Shown one piece after another: positions 17,644 to 25,980 of a DNA stretch of 64,000 nt (its first letter is position 1; each line of letters opens with the position of its first letter). Made by a program: the position numbers and the translations under genes. Source of the stretch: Rhizobium sp. (GTDB lineage: Bacteria; Pseudomonadota; Alphaproteobacteria; Rhizobiales; Rhizobiaceae). The stretch covers positions 62,001 through 126,000 of the forward strand of contig JAQGJP010000026.1 of the NCBI GenBank assembly GCA_028290545.1. The letters are read 5' to 3'. The notes under the pieces were generated by a model that worked only from the letters and a program-made list of their open reading frames with translations, was not told where the DNA came from and ran no database searches.

Positions 17644-18378
17644 ATGCGGGTCCTGATCGTCGAGAATATGAAAAACACGCCTTTCGGCCAGATGGGCTTT
17701 GCTCTGACCGAAGCCGGTGCCGAGCTCGATATCCGCCGCGTCTGGAACACCGATCCGCTCCCCGAAAATGCCGGCGGCCATGATGCCGTCGTGGTGTTTG
17801 GCGGCGAGCAGAGTGCGCTCGATGACGACACGCACCCCTATCTTCCTTCGCTGGCTAAGTTAATGCGGGATTTCGGCGAAGCGGACAAGCCGGTGCTCGG
17901 CATCTGCCTGGGAAGCCAGCTTCTGGCCCGTGCTTACGGCGCGCAAAACCTGCTTGGCCAGGCACCGGAATTCGGCTGGCATCATGTTCAATTGACCGAT
18001 GCCGCCGGCGAGGATCCTGTGATGTCGGGGATTGACCGATCTTTCCCGATCTTTGAATGGCACAGCGATACGTTCGCCCTGCCGGATCGGGCCGTGCGGC
18101 TGGCATCCAACCCGGCAGTGGAGAACCAGTGCTTCAGGATCGGCCGCGCTTCCTACGGCATGCAGTTCCATTTCGAGGCAAGCCGCGCCGTTGTCGAGGC
18201 GTGGAACAGGGATTTTGCCGAGATGATCGCCAGCAAGCATCCGGATTGGCTGCCGAACTACGCGGAATATGCCGACACGCATGGACCGGAGGCGGATGCG
18301 TCCGGTCTGGCAATTGCACGTGCCTGGGTTTCGCTGGTCGTCCCGGCTTATTCGGCTGCGGTGAGGGAAATGAGATGA
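17644..18378 (+). CDS. Type 1 glutamine amidotransferase (GMP-synthase-like)
   Basis: A 244-residue stand-alone class I glutaminase domain. The nucleophile is C88 in GICLGSQLLA, and the His of the triad lies in MQFHFEA. Such proteins release ammonia from glutamine or act as gamma-glutamyl hydrolases; no synthase partner is encoded next to it. The ATG at 17644 follows GGCGGAAGA and fits the usual N-terminus; a longer frame from 17584 lacks support. Its 3' end overlaps by 31 bp the converging small gene at 18348-18641. Confidence 0.82.
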   Translation: MRVLIVENMKNTPFGQMGFALTEAGAELDIRRVWNTDPLPENAGGHDAVVVFGGEQSALDDDTHPYLPSLAKLMRDFGEADKPVLGICLGSQLLARAYGAQNLLGQAPEFGWHHVQLTDAAGEDPVMSGIDRSFPIFEWHSDTFALPDRAVRLASNPAVENQCFRIGRASYGMQFHFEASRAVVEAWNRDFAEMIASKHPDWLPNYAEYADTHGPEADASGLAIARAWVSLVVPAYSAAVREMR

Positions 18379-18641
18379 ACGCCGGCCTGACGGCCCTCGG
18401 CAAGCGCGAATTGAGCTGACTGGCGCATAAAGCTGCCGACCGTGAAAAAGATAAGCTGGAATTTCGGCTGGATCATTCGTGGCATGGTCGGTGTGCCCGG
18501 AATGGAATTGGTGACGATCTCGTCGGACTTCGACACAGCCGGCATGCGGCTGAGTGAGCCGAGGCTCATGGCGTCGGCCGTCGATACCGCGAACGTGCTG
18601 ACAGCAATGGTGGCGGCAAAGGCGAAAGCAATCTTCTTCAT
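18348..18641 (-). CDS. Small secreted hypothetical protein
   Basis: A 97-residue frame whose start MKKIAFAFAATIAVSTFAVSTADA is a convincing Sec signal peptide with cleavage after ADA. The mature part of about 73 residues has no motif I recognise; it includes SLGSLSRMPAVSK and a hydrophobic LIFFTVGS stretch. CAGGAC lies just before the ATG at 18639-18641. It converges on, and overlaps, the amidotransferase gene, so its true C-terminus may be shorter. Existence is supported mainly by the signal peptide. Confidence 0.5.
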   Translation of the reverse strand: MKKIAFAFAATIAVSTFAVSTADAMSLGSLSRMPAVSKSDEIVTNSIPGTPTMPRMIQPKFQLIFFTVGSFMRQSAQFALAEGRQAGVHLISLTAAE

Positions 18642-18887
18642 TGTCCTGATCCCTGTCCATATGTCCGCCGCCCGTTTATTTGTTCTGTGGCGTCCGGTTT
18701 GATGGTCGTAGATTAGCACCAAGTGCTTGAGGCTTTTTCAAACTGATCATTAAATTTGTCGGCATTGCCGATTTTGTGTATCGCGCCGGCACAGTCGGCG
18801 CTGATTTGATTCAAGCTTGCAGGAAAGGCTTTGGAGCGGCGGCGAATCTCTCTAGTGTCCCGCTTCTTTCGAAACTGCGCTTGGTTC

Positions 18888-20012
18888 ATGCCCCAGAAAG
18901 TCTCCATCAACCGTATTTCGCTGAATGCCTACCGCAATTACAGCGCGGCTACGCTGCTGCTGGACGGGCGGCACGTGGTGCTCACCGGCGAGAACGGCTC
19001 CGGCAAGACCAACCTTCTGGAGGCGATATCCTTCCTGTCGCCGGGGCGCGGCCTGCGTCGCGCGGTCTACGCCGATGTCGGCAAGCAGGGCGAACCCGCA
19101 GGGTTTTCAGTGTTTGCCGAAGTCGATGGCATGAACGGCGTAGTCGAAATCGGCACGGGTCTCGTGCCTGCCATGGAAACATCATCCCGGCGGGTGCGGA
19201 TCAACGGCACGGATGCGAAATCCGCCGACGAACTGCTCGACCATCTGCGCATCCTCTGGGTGACGCCCGCCATGGACGGGCTGTTCACCGGGCCGGCTGC
19301 TGACCGGCGGCGGTTTCTCGACCGTCTGGTTCTTTCGCTCGATCCCGCGCATGGCCGCCGAGCGGCCGATTTCGAACGCGCCATGAGGATGCGCAACAAG
19401 GTGCTCGAAGACGGCCGTTACGATCCCGACTGGCTGGCGGCGATCGAAAAGCAGATGGCCGGGCTGGGCGTGGCAATGTCGATGGCGCGTAGCGAACTGC
19501 TGTCGCTGCTCACGCAACTGGGCGAGCGGGGCGATGTCGGCACTGCCTTTCCGGCTGCCGATCTGCAGTTATCCGGTTTTCTCGAAAAGGATCAGGGTGT
19601 GGCGGCGATCGATCTCGAGGACCGCTATGCCGGCATGCTGCAGGAAGGCCGCTATCGCGACCAGGCGGCCGGGCGAACGCTGGAAGGTCCGCACCGCGCC
19701 GACCTGATCGTCACCCACCGCCAGAAGGCGATCGATGCCAGCCTCTGCTCGACCGGCGAACAAAAGGCACTGCTGACCGGCCTTGTGCTCTCGCATGCGC
19801 AGCTGACCGCCAATATGACCGGCGCCGCGCCCATCCTGCTGCTCGACGAGATCGGCGCACATTTCGACGCCCTGCGGCGCGCAGCACTTTTCGATCTCAT
19901 CGACCATATCGGCGGGCAGGCCTTCATGACCGGCACCGACCGGCATCTGTTCGAACCCCTGGGGCTTCGCGCCCGCTTCCTGACCGTGAGCCACGGTGCA
20001 ATCTCGGAGTGA
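18888..20012 (+). CDS. recF: DNA replication and repair protein RecF
   Basis: A 374-residue SMC-like ATPase that loads RecA at single-strand gaps with RecO and RecR. Walker A is GENGSGKTNLLEA (G34-T41), the signature helix has CSTGEQKALL (near residue 285), and Walker B is PILLLDEIGAHFD. The start ATG 18888 places the family N-terminus VSINRISLNAYRNY correctly; an upstream in-frame start would add 19 unsupported residues. Here it is alone rather than with dnaA-dnaN-gyrB, as is common in Rhizobiales. Confidence 0.95.
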   Translation: MPQKVSINRISLNAYRNYSAATLLLDGRHVVLTGENGSGKTNLLEAISFLSPGRGLRRAVYADVGKQGEPAGFSVFAEVDGMNGVVEIGTGLVPAMETSSRRVRINGTDAKSADELLDHLRILWVTPAMDGLFTGPAADRRRFLDRLVLSLDPAHGRRAADFERAMRMRNKVLEDGRYDPDWLAAIEKQMAGLGVAMSMARSELLSLLTQLGERGDVGTAFPAADLQLSGFLEKDQGVAAIDLEDRYAGMLQEGRYRDQAAGRTLEGPHRADLIVTHRQKAIDASLCSTGEQKALLTGLVLSHAQLTANMTGAAPILLLDEIGAHFDALRRAALFDLIDHIGGQAFMTGTDRHLFEPLGLRARFLTVSHGAISE

Positions 20013-20123
20013 TCTGTAATACAGTATCCCGTAGACCTGTTGTTTGGATTAACAAATATTAATCTTACGGGATATGACAGTTCATTGAAATGACACATTC
20101 GGAGAGCCATCTTCTATTCATGC

Positions 20124-20270
20124 GCAACCAATGCCCCTTGGTTGCCAAACCGGAAACCAGCACGTCCCCCGCTGGTCCGGAAATGCGGAAGGAAGACGCC
20201 CCTTATCTTCCTCCGCTTCATAAGAAGACCGTCATGGCACTGCCCTCCAGCCATGGCGGTCTTTATTTTT
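20124..20270 (+). ncRNA. Candidate small RNA with four C-rich hairpin loops
   Basis: The 323-bp gap after recF holds four consecutive hairpins. Stem 1: 20124-20131/20138-20145, 8 bp perfect, loop TGCCCC. Stem 2: 20150-20161/20171-20180, loop ACGTCCCCC. Stem 3: 20185-20196/20206-20216, loop CGCCCCTTA. Stem 4: 20225-20238/20250-20263, loop ACTGCCCTCCA, followed by a T-rich tract as in a terminator. Each loop exposes a CCCC or CCCTCC run that could pair with purine-rich ribosome sites. No open frame fits. Such loops resemble those of rhizobial trans-acting anti-Shine-Dalgarno RNAs, but no family match is claimed. The 5' end is unknown; a further inverted repeat at 20025-20033/20066-20074 precedes it. 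Confidence 0.55.
20225..20270 (+). terminator. Rho-independent terminator, plus strand
   Basis: A 14-base stem with one mismatch (20225-20238 with 20250-20263) is followed by CTTTATTTTT. It would end either the small RNA or a recF read-through transcript. Confidence 0.75.
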
Positions 20271-20285
20271 AGGCAACTTCAAACT

Positions 20286-20309
20286 GAAAAAGGCCGGTCG
20301 AACCGGCCC
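20286..20309 (-). terminator. Rho-independent terminator of the fecR-like gene
   Basis: On the minus strand GGCCGGTTCGACCGGCC is followed by TTTTTC, 27 bp after the stop of the FecR-domain gene. Stem of seven GC-rich pairs with a short loop. Confidence 0.8.
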
Positions 20310-20335
20310 TCTCGTGGATTGTCTGACGGCTTGGA

Positions 20336-20992
20336 TCAGAGCAGGCCAACGCTCTTGTAAGCTTCCTCGATGCGGCCCTTGCCCCATTTCTTGCTCTCGG
20401 ACATGTCGCCGCCGAACAGCGAACGGGTCTTGGCATCGGACGCGATATCAATGCCTTCGCCCGGACCCACCTTGCGGATTGTTTGACCGCTTTTCACTTC
20501 GACCAGGCCATGCTCGACGAATACGGCGAGATTGCCCCGACTGCGGCCGGTGAAGAACTTCGTTCCACGCACGCCGATCTGACCGAAAGTCGTGCGGATC
20601 GTCAGGTCGATCTTGGGCTTGCCTTCCGGACGGTCGAATACCATGTCGCCGGAAATCAGTTCAAGCGTGCCACCCTGTTCGGCAAGGAAGCTGTCAAGCA
20701 GCACTTCGGTCTGCTCGCCCATGATGATCTTGGTATCGGAACCGAGCGACATCGATGCAAAGCTCTTCTTGCCGGTCGAAATCAGGTCGTTGTTGACCAG
20801 CGACGCTCCGCTCTTCAGTGCCGTTTCGACATCGTTCTGGGACTTCAGCACATTGCCCTTGGCATCGAGAACCTTACCGATCTCATCACTGGCAAGAGCG
20901 GGCAGGGCCGGCAACAAAACCAGGGCGCCTGCAAGGCCGAGAGTCTCGCGGCGCGTCAGACCTTTATTGATATAGAATATCTTATCGAACAT
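20336..20992 (-). CDS. FecR-domain exported protein
   Basis: A 218-residue protein with one FecR domain (about 45-150), the fold that senses or transmits signals at the cell envelope or holds sugar/structural ligands. The N-terminus has TRRETLGLAGALVLLPALPALA, a twin-arginine-like signal with cleavage near residue 33, which is unusual for FecR proteins of iron systems, where FecR is an inner-membrane anti-sigma factor. No ECF sigma or TonB receptor gene is adjacent, so iron signalling is unlikely. CAGGAGGCG precedes the ATG at 20990-20992. Role unknown. Confidence 0.8.
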   Translation of the reverse strand: MFDKIFYINKGLTRRETLGLAGALVLLPALPALASDEIGKVLDAKGNVLKSQNDVETALKSGASLVNNDLISTGKKSFASMSLGSDTKIIMGEQTEVLLDSFLAEQGGTLELISGDMVFDRPEGKPKIDLTIRTTFGQIGVRGTKFFTGRSRGNLAVFVEHGLVEVKSGQTIRKVGPGEGIDIASDAKTRSLFGGDMSESKKWGKGRIEEAYKSVGLL

Positions 20993-21102
20993 AGCAGCGC
21001 CTCCTGAAAGCCGTCCACAAAAGACTATTCCACTTGGCGCTTTTTTCCAAGCGCCAGCAGACCATCTCCTGAATTCAGGGCCATTATTATCAACCGTGCC
21101 GC

Positions 21103-21124
21103 GGAACGGAGTTCCCCGGGGAAC
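21103..21124 (-). promoter_or_regulatory. Palindromes and possible stress promoter upstream of the fecR-like gene
   Basis: GTTCCCCGGGGAAC (21111-21124) is a perfect 14-bp palindrome and overlaps GGAAC-GGA-GTTCC (21103-21115). Read on the minus strand the first ends in GGAAC, followed after 15 bases by GGTTG; this is close to, but one base shorter than, the EcfG general-stress consensus GGAAC-N16/17-CGTT. It could instead be a terminator relic of the upstream operon. Low confidence. Confidence 0.3.
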
Positions 21125-21128
21125 ACGC

Positions 21129-22163
21129 CTATCTGATCGACCCCGCTTCCGGACCCCAGACATCGGTTACCGCGAAGCCTTCCGCCGTCGGATCGAACGG
21201 ATCGAGCGCCACCTGCGTCAGCCCGAACGTCCAGGCACGGCCCGAAATGGTCGGGATGATCGCGGGCCGTCCGGCGATCTCGGTGACTTCTTTCAGTCCG
21301 ACGCGGAATTCCGTGCCGATCGTCGAGCGCGACGTCAGGATATCGCCGACCTTTGCCCTGCCGCGTGCGTGAAGCGTGGCGAGATTGGCCGAGCTGCCGG
21401 TGCCGCAGGGAGACCGGTCGACACGGCCCGGCCACATCGTCGTACAGGTACGCACCGCGCCATCGGGCTCCTCGCCACGGAACATCACATAGGCGACGCC
21501 GGATATTTCCGGGATTTCCGGATGCACGACCTCGATCGTCCGGTTGATGATCTCCTTGAGCGCCATGCCGGCCTCGACCAGCCCGCGGGCATTGGCCTTG
21601 CTGATCTCCAGCCCGACGGCAGACGCATCGGCGATGGCGTAGAAGATGCCGCCATAGCAGATATCGACCATGACCTTGCCCCATCGACCGGTCTCGACCT
21701 CGACATCGAGATCCAGCACGAAGGATGGCGGCATGGTCAGTTCCACCCGCTCGCAACGTCCGTCTTTGCAGGTGGCCGTGGCCTTCACCAGGCCCGCTGC
21801 CGTGTCGAGCGTGACGATCGTTTCAGGCTCCTTCATCTCGACAATGCCCATTTCGAGCAGCGCTGTCGTCACGCAAATGGCGTTTGAACCCGACATCGCA
21901 TGCGCCTGATCCGCCTGCAGGATGATGAAACCGGCATCGGCGCCTTCGCGCTTGGGCGGCAGCAGCAGGTTGACCGAGCCTAGCGGCCCGGAGCGTGGCT
22001 CAAGGCAGAGGAAGCGGCGGAGGCTATCGTCCACGGTGTTGATGTGGTTGAGCTGTTCGGCAATCGTCCTGCCCGGAATGTTCGGCACGCCGCCGGTCGC
22101 CAACCGTCCGACTTCGCCCTCGCAATGCACATCCACCAGCTGAATGGTCCGCTTCCAACGCAT
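21129..22163 (-). CDS. Proline racemase family enzyme (hydroxyproline epimerase or 3-hydroxyproline dehydratase)
   Basis: A 344-residue enzyme of the proline racemase superfamily, cytoplasmic and cofactor-free. The two acid/base positions read MSGSN (Ser in place of the usual first Cys) and SPCGTGSS (second Cys kept). Known: Cys/Cys pairs mark proline racemase and 4-hydroxyproline 2-epimerase, while other pairs occur in 3-hydroxyproline dehydratases and some epimerases, so the reaction cannot be fixed here. The gene is followed upstream by a D-amino-acid dehydrogenase and pxpBC, which supports breakdown of hydroxyproline or a related cyclic amino acid. Confidence 0.85.
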   Translation of the reverse strand: MRWKRTIQLVDVHCEGEVGRLATGGVPNIPGRTIAEQLNHINTVDDSLRRFLCLEPRSGPLGSVNLLLPPKREGADAGFIILQADQAHAMSGSNAICVTTALLEMGIVEMKEPETIVTLDTAAGLVKATATCKDGRCERVELTMPPSFVLDLDVEVETGRWGKVMVDICYGGIFYAIADASAVGLEISKANARGLVEAGMALKEIINRTIEVVHPEIPEISGVAYVMFRGEEPDGAVRTCTTMWPGRVDRSPCGTGSSANLATLHARGRAKVGDILTSRSTIGTEFRVGLKEVTEIAGRPAIIPTISGRAWTFGLTQVALDPFDPTAEGFAVTDVWGPEAGSIR

Positions 22164-22181
22164 GCTGTCTATCCTATGCTG

Positions 22182-23429
22182 TCAAAATCTGTCGATGCGA
22201 AATGGGCGCATCTCCACCGGCGGCGTCCTGCCCATGATCATGTCGGCCATCAACAGGCCGGCAGTTGCCGAATAGGTCAGGCCGAGGTGGCCATGGCCGG
22301 TGGCGTAATAGAGGCCGTTGGTCCTGGCTGACGCGGACATGATCGGGATCGTATCCGGCAGCGCCGGCCGATGACCCATCCATTCGGTATGGTTTTCGAC
22401 CTTCAGCGACGGCACCGCGAATTTCGCGTGCTCGACCAGGATGCGTGCACGCTTCCAGGTCGGCGCCCGCTCCAGCCTGGCCATTTCCACCGAACCGCCA
22501 ACGCGAATGCCGCCAGCCGTGGGAGTGATCATGAAGGCACGCTCCGGCCAGATCAGCGACCAGCGGAGATCGGTGCCGGGAGACATGATCTGCGTGTGAT
22601 AGCCGCGCTCGGTCTCCAGCGGGATCGGCTCATCCAGGGCTTGCGCGAGGTCGCCGGTGTGAACGCCCATCGCCACGATCAGACGTTCGGTCTCCAGCCT
22701 GCGCCCGTCCTTCAGGATCAGCGCCGTAACCCCGCGATTGTCGCGCTCGACGCGGGCAATATCGCCGGTCACAAGCTGGCCGCCGTTACGCTGTGTCGCG
22801 TCCACCATGCGTTTGACGAGCAGGAAAGGATTGGAAATGAAATGGTTCTGCGGCAGCAGCACCGCCTTTTCGATCGCGGGATTGAGCAGCGGCTCGCGCT
22901 CGCGGATGGCGGCGCCCGTCAGCACTTCGTAATTCAGGCCATAGCGGTCCATCAGTTCGAGGTTTTCACGGCCGTCCGCGAAGGCCTTTTCGGTCTCATA
23001 GAGTTGCAGACAGGCGGCCTCGCTCAGCATGTCGCGCGCACCGATCGCATCGAGCATGGTGGTGAAATCACCCAGCGCCCGGGTCGCAAGGCTGGCGCCT
23101 GCATCCTCGATCTCGCGGATGCGCGATGGCCGGCCGGCGGCGAGGAATTTCAGGAACCAGGGCAGCATCTTCATGGCATAGAGCGGATCGACCGTCACCG
23201 GCGCATTCGGGTTCATCATCCAGCCGGGAATTTTCTTCCAGGTCGAGGGCCGCGAGATCGCATCGAAGCCGTTGATGGCGATGCTTGCCATATTGCCGAA
23301 AGAGGCGCCTCTCCCCGGTTCCTGCCGGTCGACCAGCACGACTTTTTCGCCGCGTGCCGAGAGTTCCAGCGCGATCGCCGCGCCGATGATGCCGGCGCCC
23401 GCCACGATGACCGGATGCTTGTGTTCCAT
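22182..23429 (-). CDS. FAD-dependent D-amino-acid dehydrogenase (DadA-like)
   Basis: A 415-residue DAO-family flavoprotein, likely membrane-associated, that oxidises a D-amino acid such as D-hydroxyproline to the imino acid. The FAD fold is VAGAGIIGAAIALELSARGEKVVLVD at the N-terminus; a GHGHLGLTYSATAG motif near the C-terminus completes the FAD site. It lies 18 bp upstream of the epimerase-family gene and 3 bp after pxpC, so all are one minus-strand transcript. Together with the epimerase this would be the second step of trans-4-hydroxyproline catabolism. Confidence 0.87.
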   Translation of the reverse strand: MEHKHPVIVAGAGIIGAAIALELSARGEKVVLVDRQEPGRGASFGNMASIAINGFDAISRPSTWKKIPGWMMNPNAPVTVDPLYAMKMLPWFLKFLAAGRPSRIREIEDAGASLATRALGDFTTMLDAIGARDMLSEAACLQLYETEKAFADGRENLELMDRYGLNYEVLTGAAIREREPLLNPAIEKAVLLPQNHFISNPFLLVKRMVDATQRNGGQLVTGDIARVERDNRGVTALILKDGRRLETERLIVAMGVHTGDLAQALDEPIPLETERGYHTQIMSPGTDLRWSLIWPERAFMITPTAGGIRVGGSVEMARLERAPTWKRARILVEHAKFAVPSLKVENHTEWMGHRPALPDTIPIMSASARTNGLYYATGHGHLGLTYSATAGLLMADMIMGRTPPVEMRPFRIDRF

Positions 23430-23432
23430 ATC

Positions 23433-24401
23433 TCAACTCGCCTTGCGCGCCGCCACGAGCGGCATCAGATTCCTCAAACGCCGGATTTGCAATTCCTCAT
23501 TCCGGATCGCTGCCACCGCCTGCTCACGGCTGACCTCAACAAAGGAAAACTGCGTTCCGGACGATGCCTGCGCAAGCTTCCAGTGGTCCGGCTCGATCAC
23601 ATGCGCGATCTTCGGATAGCCGCCGCATGTATTGGCCTCGGCAAGCTGGATCACCGGCTGGCCCGATGGCGGCACCTGCACCGTGCCCGGCATGATGCCA
23701 TGCGAATGCAGTTCCAGCTTCTGCGTCAAGGCCAGTGCCGCGCCATCGAGCCGCATGCCCTGGCGATTGTTGTCCCTGCTCACCGTGTAACGCTCGGAGA
23801 AAAAGGCGACTGCCGCCTCCGGCGCAAATGCACTGAACTCGGCCCCGGTCATCACCCGCAATTGCGTCGCACCGGCATCCCGGAACATGGCTGGGTCCGC
23901 ACCGCAACCTTGCCGGTGGTTTGACTTGACCGGGCCTGCCGACCGCACGGCCAGCCGATCGCCCCGCTTGAGCGCCCGTCCCTCAAGACCGCCAAAGCCG
24001 CTCTTGAGATCGGTCGAGCGCGAGCCCAGTACGAGCGGAACGTCGAGACCGCCGGAGAATGCGAGAACCACGCGCGCTCCCCTGTCCGGCGGTTCGATAC
24101 GCAGCTCGTCACCGGCATTTGCGGCATGCGCCCACCAGGGCGGCAACGGGACGCCGTTCAGCGTCGCGATCGCCCCAGCGCCGGTCACGGCGAAGAAGGA
24201 GGTTTCGACAAAACGAATCCGGAACGGAAAGATCGAGATTTCCAGCCCGGCCGCGCCCTCGTCATTGCCGACCAGCAGATTGCCGACGCGCAATGCTGTC
24301 CGGTCCATCATGCCGCCACGGCCGATGCCCTGGTCGAGGAAGCCGGGGCGGCCCAGGTCTTGCACGGAATTCATCAGGCCCGATGTCAGGATCTCGATCA
24401 T
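23433..24401 (-). CDS. pxpC: 5-oxoprolinase subunit C (biotin-dependent carboxyltransferase-like)
   Basis: A 322-residue protein of the KipA/allophanate-hydrolase subunit 2 family, with a cyclophilin-like fold. With PxpA and PxpB it opens 5-oxoproline to glutamate using ATP. Family markers are GLMNSVQDLGRPGFLDQGIGRGG at the N-terminus (a Q-D-x-G-R-x-G pattern) and the GGYPKIAHV segment near residue 260. Its ATG overlaps the stop of pxpB in ATGA (24398-24401), so the pair is translationally coupled. Confidence 0.9.
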   Translation of the reverse strand: MIEILTSGLMNSVQDLGRPGFLDQGIGRGGMMDRTALRVGNLLVGNDEGAAGLEISIFPFRIRFVETSFFAVTGAGAIATLNGVPLPPWWAHAANAGDELRIEPPDRGARVVLAFSGGLDVPLVLGSRSTDLKSGFGGLEGRALKRGDRLAVRSAGPVKSNHRQGCGADPAMFRDAGATQLRVMTGAEFSAFAPEAAVAFFSERYTVSRDNNRQGMRLDGAALALTQKLELHSHGIMPGTVQVPPSGQPVIQLAEANTCGGYPKIAHVIEPDHWKLAQASSGTQFSFVEVSREQAVAAIRNEELQIRRLRNLMPLVAARKAS

Positions 24402-25063
24402 GACACCGCCTTGGCAACGAAGCGGATGCGATCGCCGGGCTTGAAAAAGGCCGGGCGTGCACGATGCGGATCAAACAGCGACAGATCCGTGCGGCCGAGA
24501 ATGTGCCAGCCGGACGGGGCGGTGACGGGCATGATACCTGCCTGCGCGCCGCCGACAATCACCGAGCCAACGGGGACGCCGTTTCTCGGACTGGACAGTC
24601 GCGGCATTGCCAGCGTCGGATCGAGGCCGGAGAGATAGACGAAGCCGGGCATGGCGCCGACCGCCGCCACCGAATAGAGCGGTGCGGCATGGCGGGCAAT
24701 GATCTCCTCGACACTCATCGATTTTCTCGCGGCGAAATCGACCAGATCGGGGCCATTTTCACCGCCGTAGAAAACCGGCACATCCCAGATACGGCCCTCG
24801 AGCGCCGAACCATCGGCGGCCTGCCAGGCCTGTCTGACGGCTCTCTCCAGCACGCTGCCATCGAGCACGACCGGGTCGAACACCGTCATCAGATTGTTCA
24901 TGCCCGGCACTGTTTCCAGAACGCCGGCGGTGTGCTTGATCTGCTCGGCCAGCTGCCAGATCCGCGCCTGCACGGCGTCGGAAAAGGCCGCACCCGCCGC
25001 GCCGTCCAGCAGCAGTGCGCCGGGGCCTTCGTAAGATAGAACGGGTGAATTCGGCTCGGCCAA
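24398..25063 (-). CDS. pxpB: 5-oxoprolinase subunit B
   Basis: A 221-residue protein of the KipI/allophanate-hydrolase subunit 1 family. Conserved sites: VPVFYGGENGPDL in the middle and AAVGAMPGFVYLSGLDP followed by PRNGVPVGSVIVGGAQAGIMP near the C-terminus. It forms the ATP-dependent carboxyl/phosphoryl part of prokaryotic 5-oxoprolinase with PxpC. The gene begins the minus-strand operon; pxpA begins 137 bp away on the opposite strand, so the two halves of the enzyme are divergently transcribed. Confidence 0.9.
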   Translation of the reverse strand: MAEPNSPVLSYEGPGALLLDGAAGAAFSDAVQARIWQLAEQIKHTAGVLETVPGMNNLMTVFDPVVLDGSVLERAVRQAWQAADGSALEGRIWDVPVFYGGENGPDLVDFAARKSMSVEEIIARHAAPLYSVAAVGAMPGFVYLSGLDPTLAMPRLSSPRNGVPVGSVIVGGAQAGIMPVTAPSGWHILGRTDLSLFDPHRARPAFFKPGDRIRFVAKAVS

Positions 25064-25200
25064 GGGAAGGTTTCCATGCGCACTGCTGTTCGAGCTGACA
25101 TATCAGATTGAACCGGCTTGCCTACTGCCGCTCGAAAATATTCTTGCTCCGCAGTAAAACGCCCCTATGATCCCGCGCGAAACGATGGGAATGGCGGTAA

Positions 25201-25971
25201 ATGACGGCACTGGTGATTGATCTGAATTCCGATATGGGCGAAGGCTTCGGAGCCTGGAAGATGGGCGACGACAGCGCCATGCTCGATATCGTCACGTCGG
25301 CCAATGTCGCCTGCGGCCTGCATGCGGGCGACCCCGAGGTGATGGCGGCAACCTTCGAAAGAGCCAGGGAGAAAGGTGTTTCGGTCGGCGCCCATCCCGG
25401 CTATCCCGATCTCTGGGGATTCGGTCGGCGCAATATTCCGTTTACATCGGGCGAAACCGAGCGGCTGATCGCCTACCAGATCGGCGCGGCCGAGGCGATG
25501 GCGGCCTATGCCGGCCACAGGATCACTCATGTCAAGCTGCATGGCGCACTTGGCAATCTCGGCCAGCAGAACCGCGATGTGGCGCTCGCCGCCTGCAGGG
25601 CGATCAAGGCTGTCAACGACAAGCTCGTCTGCCTGACGATCGCGCTCGGCGAAATGGAAAGGATCGCCCAGGATATGGGCCTGACGATCCGCTCGGAGAT
25701 CTTTGCCGATCGCGCCTATACTGATGAGGGTTTTCTCGTCGATCGCAAGCTGCCCGGCGCGGTCCTTCACGACTCCGATGTCATCGCCAAACGCATTCTC
25801 TCCATGCTGGAGGAAGGCGCGATCGAAACAGTGACCGGCAAGAGACTGAAGACACCGATCGATTCGGTCTGCGTCCATTCCGATACGCCGTCAGCGGTCG
25901 ATATCGCCCGCAAGCTGCGCTCGGCGCTGGAAGCGGCAGGCGTCGCCGTCCTGCCCTTCGTGATCGGCTGA
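25201..25971 (+). CDS. pxpA: 5-oxoprolinase subunit A (LamB/YcsF family)
   Basis: A 256-residue protein of the LamB/YcsF family. The family signature is at the N-terminus: DLNSDMGEGFG, then ANVACGLHAGDPEVM and VGAHPGYPDLWGFGRR, which hold the polar active-site residues; HVKLHGALGN is the next conserved strand. It acts with PxpB and PxpC on 5-oxoproline (pyroglutamate). It heads a plus-strand unit with two biotinyl-domain genes 9 bp downstream. Confidence 0.93.
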   Translation: MTALVIDLNSDMGEGFGAWKMGDDSAMLDIVTSANVACGLHAGDPEVMAATFERAREKGVSVGAHPGYPDLWGFGRRNIPFTSGETERLIAYQIGAAEAMAAYAGHRITHVKLHGALGNLGQQNRDVALAACRAIKAVNDKLVCLTIALGEMERIAQDMGLTIRSEIFADRAYTDEGFLVDRKLPGAVLHDSDVIAKRILSMLEEGAIETVTGKRLKTPIDSVCVHSDTPSAVDIARKLRSALEAAGVAVLPFVIG

Positions 25972-25980
25972 GATCGGACC

